This document shows positions 35,403 to 43,861 of a stretch of DNA of 64,000 nt, one piece after another (position 1 is the first letter of the stretch; each line of letters opens with the position of its first letter). A model generated the notes under the pieces. It saw only the letters and a program-made list of their open reading frames with translations, did not search any database and had not been told where the DNA came from. The stretch lies in contig CAJUSZ010000001.1 in assembly GCA_910589425.1 (NCBI GenBank), forward strand, positions 89,612 through 153,611, written 5' to 3'. Source of the stretch: an uncultured Muribaculaceae bacterium. Its GTDB lineage: Bacteria > Bacteroidota > Bacteroidia > Bacteroidales > Muribaculaceae. The position numbers were made by a program, and so were the translations under genes.

Positions 35403-37538
35403 TTATCTTATGCCATCTCTTTCAAGAAGAGCGTTGACCGTGGGTTCCTGTCCGCGGAATTCGATATACAGTTCCATGGGATCAACAGTTCCTCCTGAGC
35501 GGAGCATTTTCTGGAATTTTTTGGCAGTCTTCTGGTCGAATATGCCATTCTGCTTAAACGCAGCGAATGCGTCTGCATCGAGCATCTCTGCCCATTTATA
35601 TCCGTAATAGCCGGCGGCATAGCCTCCGGAGAATATATGACCGAACGAGGGAGATGTCATGCATCCTTCCACCACATCAAATATTCTCACAGGGTTCTGG
35701 GCATTCTTCTCAAACTCCTCGATGTCGGCCGATGCACGGATGGGCTGTTCGATCGTATGATAGGCCATGTCGAGATAGCCGAATCCAAGTTGACGCAGAC
35801 AGGAGTAGGCTGCCGCATATTGCGATGCCCTGACGAATTTGTCAATCAGCTCCTGCGGCATGGGCTTGCCGGTCTTGTAGTGTTTTGCAAAACTGTCAAG
35901 GAACTGTTTCTGGGTCATGTAGTTTTCATTGAACTGAGAAAACAGTTCCACGAAGTCGTGATATACGTTGGTGCCGCTGAGTGAGGCGTATTTCGTATCG
36001 GCTGAGAGGCCGTGCAGGGCATGTCCGAACTCATGGAGGAAAGTCTCGACTTCACCGGGAGTGAGAAGCACGGGTTCTTTGCCGACTGGTTTTGAGAAGT
36101 TGCATACGATTGAGATAATCGGCAATGTTTTGTCTCCGTTATCATCTTTATATTCCGGTCTGAATTCCGTCATCCATGCTCCGGGAGCTTTGCCTGCGCG
36201 ATAGTAGAAATCGGCATAAAGAATTCCGATCATCCTCTTGCCGTCGTATACCTCATAGGCCTTTACGTCCGGATGGTAGACCGGTATGTTTTTGTTTTCC
36301 TTGAACTTATAGCCGTAGAGTTTGTTTGCAAGGCCGAATACTCCATTGATCGTATGGTTCAATTCGAAATATGGCTTCATGTCTTCATCGCTGAACGCAT
36401 ATTTGGAATTTTTCAGTTGATCCGACCAGTAGGAATAGTCCCAGGGCATGAGTTTGAAGTCGCTTCCCTCTGTCTGCTTTGCAAATTCCTCGATTTCATT
36501 GACCTCAGCCTTCATTGCCGGAGTATAGGCATCTTTGAGATTCTCGAGGAATTTCCATACAGCCTCCGGTGTTTTCACCATCGTACGCTGCAGTTGATAC
36601 TGGGCGAAATTGTCAAATCCCAGCATGTTGGCCATTTCAAGACGGATATTTGCAATATCCTTCAGGAGCTGCACATTGTCAAATTCTCCGCCGATGTTGC
36701 GCGATCCATACAGTCTGTAGAGCTTTTCCCTCAGGTCTCTTTCTGAAGAGTATTTCATAAACGGACCATAAGATGGGGCGAAGACTGTGAAAAGATATGA
36801 GTCTCCGTTGTCTTCGCGGCCTTCAGCCTCAAGGGCTTCCTTTGCCTCTTCCCTTGCCGCAGCAATTATCGATTCAGGCAATCCTCCGAGCTGATTCGCT
36901 TTGAGCCACAGACGCCTTGAGGGATCTTTCATCCCGTTGGTTATATTCTGGGCATATTTCAGCGAGAGATCCGAAAGCTCTTTCACAAGCTTTTTATATT
37001 TCTCGCGCTTGTCGCCCGAAAGAGAGGCTCCGGACTCGATGAAATTGAGATATGTTTCCGATATCAGTCTCTGGTCCTCTGGCGTGAGATCCTGACGCTG
37101 TGTCCTGTTGTCGTAGACATTCTTCACACGCTCCCACAGCTTCTGATTGAGCATTATGTTTGCCGAATGCTCAGAAAGCATCGGTGTTATCTTCGCCATG
37201 ATATTCATCAGGACTGTATCGCCGACCGCGTGTTCCACATTCGAGAGAGTGAGAGTCGCTACATTCAGAAGATTTCCTGACCGGTCAAGAGCCACAATCG
37301 TGTTTTCAAACGTGGGGGCGGATTGCTCGGATACTATTTCCTCTATCTCCTGGTTCTGCTGCCTTATCCCTTCGATGATGGCCTCCTCATAGTTGGCTGG
37401 GGTTACCATATTGAACGGTATTGTCTGAAACGGAGCTTTGGACGGCTCCAATAGCGGATTGATCCCTGCTCCGGAGGCAGGAGATGTAAACATCGATAGC
37501 GTCATTGCCGTTAATGTACTTAAAAACAGTTTTTTCAT
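35403..37538 (-). CDS. dcp: Peptidyl-dipeptidase Dcp (M3 family)
   Basis: This zinc dipeptidyl carboxypeptidase removes C-terminal dipeptides. The signal peptide MKKLFLSTLTAMTLSMF indicates export, as is common for Bacteroidota Dcp. The zinc site FLHEFGHALHGL (HExxH) lies at about residue 495, and the downstream SGTNVYHDFVELFSQ is the M3 signature that contributes the third ligand. At 711 residues it has the family length. A strong promoter match lies at 37567-37597. Confidence 0.92.
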   Translation of the reverse strand: MKKLFLSTLTAMTLSMFTSPASGAGINPLLEPSKAPFQTIPFNMVTPANYEEAIIEGIRQQNQEIEEIVSEQSAPTFENTIVALDRSGNLLNVATLTLSNVEHAVGDTVLMNIMAKITPMLSEHSANIMLNQKLWERVKNVYDNRTQRQDLTPEDQRLISETYLNFIESGASLSGDKREKYKKLVKELSDLSLKYAQNITNGMKDPSRRLWLKANQLGGLPESIIAAAREEAKEALEAEGREDNGDSYLFTVFAPSYGPFMKYSSERDLREKLYRLYGSRNIGGEFDNVQLLKDIANIRLEMANMLGFDNFAQYQLQRTMVKTPEAVWKFLENLKDAYTPAMKAEVNEIEEFAKQTEGSDFKLMPWDYSYWSDQLKNSKYAFSDEDMKPYFELNHTINGVFGLANKLYGYKFKENKNIPVYHPDVKAYEVYDGKRMIGILYADFYYRAGKAPGAWMTEFRPEYKDDNGDKTLPIISIVCNFSKPVGKEPVLLTPGEVETFLHEFGHALHGLSADTKYASLSGTNVYHDFVELFSQFNENYMTQKQFLDSFAKHYKTGKPMPQELIDKFVRASQYAAAYSCLRQLGFGYLDMAYHTIEQPIRASADIEEFEKNAQNPVRIFDVVEGCMTSPSFGHIFSGGYAAGYYGYKWAEMLDADAFAAFKQNGIFDQKTAKKFQKMLRSGGTVDPMELYIEFRGQEPTVNALLERDGIR

Positions 37539-37566
37539 TCGGGGTAGGTTTACTATAATTTTCCCA

Positions 37567-37597
37567 CAAAAGTATTAAAATTTTTATTAATGACAAA
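37567..37597 (-). promoter_or_regulatory. Promoter for dcp
   Basis: The minus strand reads TTTG, 19 nt, TACTTTTG, matching the Bacteroidota consensus exactly, 28 bp upstream of the dcp ATG. Confidence 0.7.
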
Positions 37598-37615
37598 ACT
37601 TGTAACCAAATGATA

Positions 37616-37658
37616 CAGCGCGGCAGTTGTGGGTCAGAAACCTGCAACTACCGCGCTG
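37616..37658. terminator. Imperfect hairpin between the DUF4468-like gene and dcp
   Basis: Arms of 18 nt pair with one C-A mismatch and G-U pairs around a 7-nt loop; the outer eight pairs are GC-rich. It lies just downstream of the DUF4468-like gene on the minus strand and upstream of the dcp promoter, so it probably ends the former transcript. Confidence 0.55.
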
Positions 37659-37685
37659 CTGTAACTCTATGGAGTCAGTGATTCC

Positions 37686-38201
37686 TCACCAATCTTCTTC
37701 GGCGTTTACGTTTGAGAGTATCGTGTTTATTATCTTATTTATCTCCAGAAATTCACTCAGGGTGAAATTTTTGTTCGCTTCCCGATCAAACAAAAACGGT
37801 ACATTTACCCTGATTTTGCCATCCTTAAATTCAAACTCGAGCGTAAGTCTTAAGCCATGATAATACCCTTGTACACTTTTTTCAGAAAGTATTGTAAAGA
37901 CGGAAATATAATCCCATTCCACTTTAGTTAAACCGTCCGTTAACAGACGATACTGTTTTTTTGCTTTGTAAATCCCGGCAAGCACTTTATCGAAGAGTTC
38001 TTTCTGGGATTGTCCCTCATAATTGAAAACGTAGTAATTCTTCGTTGAATTGGGAACGATATATGCAGTGCGCGTGCTGTTGAGCCTGAAATTCACTTTG
38101 TTCTGAACTGAATTCTGAGCCGATGCAGTCAATGACGAAACGACAAACATCAACACGAAGATTGCCGAACTGACGATAGAGGATTTTTTGCTGGTTTTCA
38201 T
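37686..38201 (-). CDS. Secreted small protein, possibly DUF4468-like
   Basis: ATG at 38201 gives a 171-residue protein with a signal peptide (SSAIFVLMFVVSSLTASAQ). The mature part has features of the small periplasmic Bacteroidota DUF4468 group: a repeated strand-helix pattern and the segment YYVFNYEGQSQKELFDKVLAGIYKAKKQ, but I am not certain of the family. A longer upstream reading (to 38288) runs through promoter sequence and is rejected. Function unknown. It has its own promoter and lies alone between dcp and the DUF3332 gene. Confidence 0.65.
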   Translation of the reverse strand: MKTSKKSSIVSSAIFVLMFVVSSLTASAQNSVQNKVNFRLNSTRTAYIVPNSTKNYYVFNYEGQSQKELFDKVLAGIYKAKKQYRLLTDGLTKVEWDYISVFTILSEKSVQGYYHGLRLTLEFEFKDGKIRVNVPFLFDREANKNFTLSEFLEINKIINTILSNVNAEEDW

Positions 38202-38224
38202 AACAGTATTTTTTAGATATAGCG

Positions 38225-38256
38225 CAAAATTACAAAAATACGCGCTGATATTCAAA
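38225..38256 (-). promoter_or_regulatory. Promoter for the DUF4468-like gene
   Basis: The minus strand reads TTTG, 20 nt, TAATTTTG. The -7 box is 23 bp upstream of the chosen ATG, which supports the shorter start. Confidence 0.65.
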
Positions 38257-38394
38257 TTCATTTTGTTCACTTTCATTTCCTGAATCAATGATTTTCAGAA
38301 ACATCAACAAAATTTTGTTTTTAATGATAATCTTTCGTGCCGAAATCAGTTATATAATATATAGGACTATGTCAAACCAAAACATTCCTTAAGA

Positions 38395-38949
38395 ATGAAG
38401 AAAAAGTATATCCCCGTGTTCCTTGCGGCCATGATGCTGTGTTCCACTGCAATGACAAGCTGCATAGGAAGTTTTGCGCTTACCAACAGAGTGTTGTCCT
38501 GGAATAAGCAGGTAGGCTCCAAGTTTGTGAACGAACTCGTGTTCTTCGCATTCTGGGTGCTTCCAGTCTATGAGGTTACAAGCCTGGCCGACCTATTGGT
38601 TGTGAACAGTATAGAGTTCTGGAGCGGCAACAATCCCGTCTCCGCTTCCACAAAAGTGATTGACACTGACAATGGCCGCTATCTTGTGGATTGCGACGGT
38701 AAAGGCTATACAGTAACTTTTCAGACCACCGGCGAGTCGTTCCGGCTTGATTTTGACCAGGACACGCAGACATGGTCTCTGAATGACGACGGCAAGATCT
38801 ATCCGTTCATGACGATGATCGACAGCGGCCATGTGAAAATGATCACTCCGGAAGGGGATATGCGCATGGTGGATCTTTCCCAGGAAGGAATACTCGCATA
38901 TAAGTCTGCCGTCTGCGGAGGAATAGGCTCATCATTCGCATCGCTCTGA
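38395..38949 (+). CDS. DUF3332 family lipoprotein
   Basis: This 184-residue protein begins with a lipoprotein-like signal (VFLAAMMLCSTAMTSC, Cys about 22). It continues with the DUF3332 pattern GSFALTNRVLSWNKQVGSKFVNELVFFAF, a hydrophobic segment near 48-70, and a C-terminal beta-rich part with DCDGKGYTVTFQT. Members are common in Bacteroidota and are of unknown function, probably in the envelope. It is monocistronic, with 171 bp before the next gene. Confidence 0.8.
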   Translation: MKKKYIPVFLAAMMLCSTAMTSCIGSFALTNRVLSWNKQVGSKFVNELVFFAFWVLPVYEVTSLADLLVVNSIEFWSGNNPVSASTKVIDTDNGRYLVDCDGKGYTVTFQTTGESFRLDFDQDTQTWSLNDDGKIYPFMTMIDSGHVKMITPEGDMRMVDLSQEGILAYKSAVCGGIGSSFASL

Positions 38950-39120
38950 CCGACAGACAATATAAGAATGTCTATTCACGTTTTTTTATAAAAACAGGAA
39001 TAATTCCACGAGTTTTTAAAACTTTTTTACCCACTTCTGTTGTTATACTGAAGAACGGCGTTGAGGTTAACAATGCTGATTCCCATTTATCAATAAAGTA
39101 ATCAAACAATATAATTTATT

Positions 39121-39324
39121 ATGAAACCATTACATGTGATCCTTTCGGTTATCGGCGGTGCTGTGGCCGGAGCAGCAGTCGGCCTTCTTCTCGCCCCCGA
39201 AAAAGGTGAGAACACCCGTAGAAAAATTCTCAAGCTCCTTAAAGAAAAAGGAGTCTGCCTGAAGAAAGACAAAATGGAAGAGCTGGTAGACGAAATCGAA
39301 GACCAGATCGAGAAACATATTTAA
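39121..39324 (+). CDS. YtxH-like small membrane protein 1
   Basis: This 67-residue protein has a single glycine/alanine-rich transmembrane helix (about 6-25, IGGAVAGAAVGLLLAPEKG) and a charged helical tail with LLKEKG and EELVDEIEDQI. The APEKGENTRRKI junction is the YtxH signature seen in stress-linked Gram-positive and Bacteroidota proteins. The next gene encodes a paralogue of the same size. The role is unknown; family members are associated with general stress. Confidence 0.75.
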   Translation: MKPLHVILSVIGGAVAGAAVGLLLAPEKGENTRRKILKLLKEKGVCLKKDKMEELVDEIEDQIEKHI

Positions 39325-39337
39325 TTGCACTTATCAT

Positions 39338-39370
39338 TCCGGATTGTGTCTCTGAAGGATACAATCCGGA
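39338..39370. repeat. Inter-gene hairpin between the two YtxH genes
   Basis: A 13-bp stem with one G-U pair (TCCGGATTGTGTC side) and a 7-nt loop has no T-run after it. It may be an mRNA stabiliser or weak terminator. Confidence 0.5.
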
Positions 39371-39411
39371 TGTGATGAAATCTCCACACAAATACAACGC
39401 AAATCAAAAAT

Positions 39412-39603
39412 ATGAAAGCATTATATCTCATATCCGCATTTGTCGGAGGGGCTATTGTAGGATGCGCCTCGGCAATTCTTTTCGCACCTAAAAAAGGTGA
39501 AGACCTCCGCAACGAAATCATTGCCATCCTCAAACGGAAAGGTGTTAAAATAAGCGATGCAGAAGTCGACGCACTTGTTGCAGAACTCGCCGGCGGCGAG
39601 TAA
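39412..39603 (+). CDS. YtxH-like small membrane protein 2
   Basis: This 63-residue paralogue of the preceding gene has a transmembrane helix SAFVGGAIVGCASAILFAP followed by KKGEDLRNEIIAILKRKG and an acidic C-terminus. The shared plan (glycine-rich helix, AP(E/K)KGE turn, KRKG motif) argues for tandem duplication. It precedes a holin-like gene by 108 bp. Function unknown. Confidence 0.72.
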   Translation: MKALYLISAFVGGAIVGCASAILFAPKKGEDLRNEIIAILKRKGVKISDAEVDALVAELAGGE

Positions 39604-39711
39604 ACCTCCACAGGCACTCCTGATTGAACAATAAAAAGCGTGCAGAGACACTGCCATCTTAGACGGATGACTTGCCTCGGCGCGCTTTAACTATATACAC
39701 TCATAAATGAT

Positions 39712-40056
39712 ATGAAGGAAAAATTTATCGATGAGATCAAGGATGCATTCGTTCAGGCGCGCAGCTGGCTGGAATGCGAGGTGGAATATGTGAAGCTTAC
39801 AGCGGCCGAAAAGTTTACAATACTTTTAAGCAGTCTGATCCTCGGGGGAGTCTGTGTGTTGCTTGGATTGTTCGCTCTCTCGCTGGTAACTATGGCTTTG
39901 GTAGATTTCTTCAAGTCTATAATGGATCCGTCGCTGGCATTTTTATCAGTAGCCGGAATTGTTGTCTTTATTATAATCGTTATAATCCTGCTCAGAAAGC
40001 CGCTGCTCTACAATCCCATAGCGAGATTTATAACCCGTTTGTTCTTAGATAAATAA
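39712..40056 (+). CDS. Holin-like (phage holin superfamily 6 type) membrane protein
   Basis: This 114-residue protein has a charged amphipathic N-terminal helix (1-35) and two transmembrane helices (about 40-62 and 76-98), followed by a short basic tail. This resembles the chromosomal holin_X/YqjE family rather than a phage lysis holin, since no endolysin or phage genes lie near. It probably acts with the flanking YtxH proteins and the next gene in the inner membrane. The next gene starts 11 bp downstream. Confidence 0.7.
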   Translation: MKEKFIDEIKDAFVQARSWLECEVEYVKLTAAEKFTILLSSLILGGVCVLLGLFALSLVTMALVDFFKSIMDPSLAFLSVAGIVVFIIIVIILLRKPLLYNPIARFITRLFLDK

Positions 40057-40067
40057 ATACAGCCAAT

Positions 40068-40424
40068 ATGTCTGAATACAATAAAAACAGCACCCCGGAA
40101 ATCAAGGATAACACCACAGCGGAGGAAAACGCCGCTGCATTTAAGGGCTATTCACTGGAGGAATTACGCTACCAAAGGGCATTGCTCATGCTCAAACGTG
40201 AATTTGCAAAGCAGAAGTTTAACTCGCGGATAAGGCATATCAAAAACACCAATGCATTTACCGGCACAGCCTCCGGATCAAAATCCTCCGGACTGGTCAG
40301 AGCCGGAAGCATCGCTTCCAAAGTGTTGACCGGACTGAATTATATGGATTATATCATGATAGGATTCAGCGCATTCGGCACCGTTAGAAAAGTTTTTTCA
40401 CTCTTTAGAAAGAAACGAAGATAA
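40068..40424 (+). CDS. Conserved small protein of the YtxH/holin cluster
   Basis: This 118-residue protein has a disordered polar start (1-30), a helix with YSLEELRYQRALLMLKREFAKQKF, a Ser/Gly linker, and one C-terminal hydrophobic segment (about 88-106) ahead of a basic end (LFRKKRR). I do not recognise a named family. Its 11-bp spacing from the holin-like gene shows they form one operon, and prmA begins 27 bp later. A role as a membrane-associated scaffold is only a guess. Confidence 0.65.
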   Translation: MSEYNKNSTPEIKDNTTAEENAAAFKGYSLEELRYQRALLMLKREFAKQKFNSRIRHIKNTNAFTGTASGSKSSGLVRAGSIASKVLTGLNYMDYIMIGFSAFGTVRKVFSLFRKKRR

Positions 40425-40451
40425 ACCACCATACAGAATCTACCTGACAAC

Positions 40452-41294
40452 ATGAACGATTATATTGAACTACGCATTGACTCAACACCATCCAGCGAGG
40501 AGATAAACGATCTGGTCGCCGCATTTCTGGCAGACATAGGCTATGAATCATTTGTTCCCGACGACAAGGGACTGACGGCTTTTGTCAAGTCCGATATATT
40601 TGATAATGAACAGGTATCTGAGATCCTGAATTCATTTCCTATTGAAACTTCATTTTCATGCAGCCACCGGTTGATCGAAGGCCAGGACTGGAACGAAGAA
40701 TGGGAAAAGAACTATTTTAAACCGATTGTAATAGGGGACAGGTGTGTGGTTCACTCCACCTTCCATACGGATGTACCTGCTGCTGAATACGATATAATAA
40801 TTGATCCTAAAATGGCATTCGGGACCGGCCACCATTCCACAACAAATCTTATGGTGTCCTATCTGCTCGATATGGATCTCAATGGGTTCAGAATTATAGA
40901 CGTGGGAACCGGAACTGCGATTCTGGCGATTCTGGCGGCAAAAAGAGGAGCTGCGGATGTTGTCGGTATAGAGATTGACCCGGGTGCCTGGGAGAATGCA
41001 GTCGAGAACGTCAAGCTCAACAACGTTGTGGCCGAAATGCTTTGTGGAGACGCTTCCCGGCTTGGCAGTCTCGAACCGGCAGATATGGTCATCGCCAACA
41101 TAAATAGAAATATAATCACCTCGGACATAGATAAATACTCCAAAGCACTCAAACAAGGGGGAACTATGTTACTGAGCGGTTTCTATTCTGAAGATGTAGA
41201 AATAATCAGGAACTCTGCGGAACCCTACAACCTGCGTGTCGAAGAAATCAGGGAAGATAATAATTGGGTTGCAGTAAAACTCGTAAAAATTTAA
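40452..41294 (+). CDS. prmA: Ribosomal protein L11 methyltransferase
   Basis: PrmA trimethylates the alpha- and epsilon-amines of ribosomal protein L11 using S-adenosylmethionine. The N-terminal L11-binding domain (1-90) contains EGQDWNEEWEKNYFKP. The catalytic domain has DPKMAFGTGHHSTT, motif I IIDVGTGTAILAI (about 150-162) and VIANINRNII, the N-I-N-x-N variant of motif IV. At 280 residues the length is normal. It is 27 bp after the YtxH/holin cluster, so it may be co-transcribed. Confidence 0.94.
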   Translation: MNDYIELRIDSTPSSEEINDLVAAFLADIGYESFVPDDKGLTAFVKSDIFDNEQVSEILNSFPIETSFSCSHRLIEGQDWNEEWEKNYFKPIVIGDRCVVHSTFHTDVPAAEYDIIIDPKMAFGTGHHSTTNLMVSYLLDMDLNGFRIIDVGTGTAILAILAAKRGAADVVGIEIDPGAWENAVENVKLNNVVAEMLCGDASRLGSLEPADMVIANINRNIITSDIDKYSKALKQGGTMLLSGFYSEDVEIIRNSAEPYNLRVEEIREDNNWVAVKLVKI

Positions 41295-41400
41295 GATTGT
41301 GTTTTGATTTAACACACTCTAAGAGAGAAATCACCATTACTCTCCAAATCGATTCTGAGTGTAAAACAGAGAAGTATTCAACTCAGCACACAATCATTGT

Positions 41401-41427
41401 ATGGTCTGTCCCTCATGGATAGACCAT
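41401..41427 (+). terminator. Hairpin downstream of prmA
   Basis: An 11-bp stem (ATGGTCTGTCC side, one G-U pair) with loop CTCAT is followed by TATTTATT. It lies 107 bp after the prmA stop and probably ends that transcript. Confidence 0.55.
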
Positions 41428-41937
41428 TATTTATTAAATAAATACGAAAAAACACTACAGGTACAAAAAGAGGAGTGTATGACAGCGTTTTTGCCGATGC
41501 ATAAAACAATCCAGCATCTGCCAAAACAAATGAACAGGAATGTGAAGCATGAATTTCTGCACAGAATGCATAATGTGGAACAATCCAGTAGTCGTAAGAA
41601 AGAATTCACAAGAGTTATAGTGTACTGAATTGTTTTATTGCCATTCTGTTTTGCGATTCCGCAATAGCTAATTTTCCGCCTTGTAGACATTTTCCCGATA
41701 AAGCTCCAACTCAGAAAGCATAAATATGTGAAGTGGCAAATGATTGTCCACACCGCAAAGCAAGTTAGAAATCAGGTTACAGCGTGATCGTAGCCACTGA
41801 TAATTGGCGGCGTAGTCAATTATCCAATCAAAGATGGAAGCGAAGAGGAATCGGGGGTACACGCGAATGTCTATTTAACATAATTCCGATTATGGGAAAA
41901 GTGATATAATTTTAGCAATCTGCTAAATCTCAAAAAT

Positions 41938-41979
41938 AAGCCATGCGGAACTCAAATCTTATTGAGTTCCGCATGGCTT
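41938..41979. terminator. Bidirectional terminator, 18-bp stem
   Basis: A perfect 18-bp inverted repeat with a 6-nt loop and AT-rich flanks lies 28 bp after the stop of the M23/LysM gene, so it terminates that minus-strand transcript and any readthrough from the plus side. Confidence 0.8.
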
Positions 41980-42007
41980 TTATCGTTAACCGAATGTGAA
42001 ACAAAAT

Positions 42008-42952
42008 TTATTTAAGTTTCAATTCCTGTCCGACTCTTATTTTATCGGTCTGCTTCATACCATTAAGTTTTCGCAGAGTTGTTGCAGATATACCGTAGGA
42101 ACGTGCGATTGAGGCAACGGTGTCTCCAGACTTAACAACATACGATGCTACAGTCGTCTCTGCACTCTTATATGGGTTATCCTCAGATTTCGCCCTGTCA
42201 TGACGTGGAGCAAAATTTCGCGGCTGGGTATAAGTACTTTTGGTAAAGGTATATGTGTCCGTATGGACTGTCTTATTGGCGAAATCAAATATCGCGGAGG
42301 GATTTATAGCATATCCCATATAGCGAGTCTCGAAATGAAGATGCGGACCGGTGCTGCGGCCGGTGCTTCCTCCCAAACCTATCGGCTGGCCGGCGCGTAC
42401 CACCTGATTAGGCTTGACGAGGATTTTATTCAGGTGACCATAGACTGTCTCCAGTTCATTTGGATGACGCAAGATTATGTAGTTTCCGTATCCTCTTGCT
42501 TCATAGCTTGTAAGCCTTACTTTACCGTCGTATGCAGCATAGATTGTGTCGTTACTTCTGATATGCAAGTCTATACCTTTATGCATTCTTCCGAATTTGG
42601 CACGATATCCGTAGTTTGAATTCACGCGGATCGAGGGATGCCCGACAGGCATGGCATAGCCCGTAACGTTTAGCACATGCCGGTTTGGTACGTCTGATTC
42701 CTTGAAAGGATTTACACGCTTGCTGTTCCACCCTTCGGTGTAAATATCCGGCTCAGGCTCGATGTCGTCAATCAAATCCATAAATGAATTCTTCTCGATG
42801 AGCCGGATCTGATCCTTGCTCTTTGCCTGATTGGCAAGAAGCTGCCTGTGTGCGGCAGAATGTGATGATTTCTTTGCTGTAGTCTGTGCATTGCCTCCTG
42901 CCGAACAGATCAGCAATGCCAAGGAGAGCGAGATTATTGTTTTAAAATTCAT
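42008..42952 (-). CDS. M23 peptidoglycan endopeptidase with LysM domain
   Basis: This secreted zinc endopeptidase probably cuts peptidoglycan cross-bridges. It has a signal peptide (1-22, ending GNA). The LytM/M23 domain holds MHKGIDLHIRSND (HxxxD zinc ligands, about 133-145) and the HLHFETR motif (HxH, about 215). A single C-terminal LysM domain follows (YVVKSGDTVASIARSYGIS, about 268-313), which binds glycan strands. All zinc ligands are present, so it should be an active enzyme rather than an EnvC-like activator. No promoter could be defined. Confidence 0.92.
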   Translation of the reverse strand: MNFKTIISLSLALLICSAGGNAQTTAKKSSHSAAHRQLLANQAKSKDQIRLIEKNSFMDLIDDIEPEPDIYTEGWNSKRVNPFKESDVPNRHVLNVTGYAMPVGHPSIRVNSNYGYRAKFGRMHKGIDLHIRSNDTIYAAYDGKVRLTSYEARGYGNYIILRHPNELETVYGHLNKILVKPNQVVRAGQPIGLGGSTGRSTGPHLHFETRYMGYAINPSAIFDFANKTVHTDTYTFTKSTYTQPRNFAPRHDRAKSEDNPYKSAETTVASYVVKSGDTVASIARSYGISATTLRKLNGMKQTDKIRVGQELKLK

Positions 42953-43014
42953 TATATATTTCTTTTTGCGAAGAGCCTTTGTGGTTACGGTTTGAATTAA
43001 GTTAAATACTAGTT

Positions 43015-43482
43015 TTACATTTTAAGTTCATCCTCACCATAGTAGAAAGCACTGTCAGCCGGCATCCAGTCGAACACTTCCGCTGGACTGAAGAAACGGG
43101 CTATCTCTATTTTTGCATTTTCGGGCGAATCGCTGGCATGCACTATGTTTGCCTGTCCGCTCATGCAATAGTCCCCTCTGAGGGTGCCGGGGGCAGCATT
43201 ACGGCCGTTGGTTACACCTGTCATATCGCGGAACACACGCACGGCCTCTACCCCTTTGAGGCAAAGAACCACAACAGGTGTCGCTGTCATAGATCTGACA
43301 ATTGAAGGGAAAAATGGTTTATCCACCAGATGGGAATAATGCTGCTTGAGAATATTTTCATCAAGCTGCATCATTTTCATACCTACTATAATGAGTCCCT
43401 TATCCTGAATCCTTGATATGATATTGCCAATAAGACCGCGCTCTACTGCTGACGGCTTCAATATTGCAAGTGTAAGTTCCAT
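43015..43482 (-). CDS. ndk: Nucleoside diphosphate kinase
   Basis: Ndk transfers phosphate between nucleoside tri- and diphosphates through a phospho-histidine. The N-terminus ELTLAILKPSAVERGLIG holds the KP(S/D)A(V) ATP-binding segment. The active-site His is in NIVHASDSPENAKIEI (the expected N-x-x-H-x-S-D-S). The length of 155 residues is typical of the family. A weak promoter match (-7 box TACCTTTG on the minus strand) lies at 43523-43530. It is monocistronic. Confidence 0.96.
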   Translation of the reverse strand: MELTLAILKPSAVERGLIGNIISRIQDKGLIIVGMKMMQLDENILKQHYSHLVDKPFFPSIVRSMTATPVVVLCLKGVEAVRVFRDMTGVTNGRNAAPGTLRGDYCMSGQANIVHASDSPENAKIEIARFFSPAEVFDWMPADSAFYYGEDELKM

Positions 43483-43861
43483 TCTTATTAATGTTTTTTA
43501 ATATTTGGCTTAGGCCACACTTCAAAGGTAATGTTATTTCTACTTTATTCCTAATTTAAGTGGGATAAATTTTTCATAAATTGTGATAATTTCAATACAC
43601 AACAATTTTAATATCCTTATAAACAATAATTTAACGAACATCTGAATTAATTGCAAATCTTGCACACATAAATTTTGTTTGTGCAAAACGAGCAGATGAC
43701 CAAATGTTAATTATTGTTAATGAGTTTTTAATTGTTTTCTTGTCAAGATTTTAACCAATCATGCTAAATCAAGTCGGGCTCCGGGGATTCGAGTTTGGTG
43801 AACCTTAAAGACCGGACGGTTGTAATCATATTAAACACGACACTCTAAAGCTATACGGCCT
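43483..43861. other. 379-bp AT-rich intergenic region
   Basis: Divergent promoter space between ndk (-) and the second MscS gene (+). It is strongly AT-rich, with a short TTGCACA/TGTGCAA inverted repeat at 43660-43686 (spacing 13) that could be an operator. The last ~90 bp before the MscS start are more GC-rich and may be the mRNA leader. No gene or RNA recognised. Confidence 0.4.

Larger units (their letters stand above)
41295..42007. other. 713-bp gap after prmA without a supported gene
   Basis: The stretch holds a hairpin at 41401-41427 and a strong hairpin at 41938-41979. Reading frames of 75 codons (+, 41401-41628), 109 codons (-, 41427-41753) and 64 codons (-, 41668-41862) exist, but none has a recognisable family, RBS or sound composition. 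The 64-codon frame (MYPRFLFASIFDWI...) could be a decayed gene. I see no tRNA or IS ends. Confidence 0.5.

Noticed and set aside
39712..40056. Phage lysis module based on the holin-like gene
   Set aside because: No endolysin, spanin or structural phage genes lie nearby, and the protein matches chromosomal holin-like families.
41401..41628. 75-codon plus-strand frame downstream of prmA
   Set aside because: Its first codons form the hairpin at 41401-41427, there is no ribosome binding site, and the composition is not protein-like for this genome.
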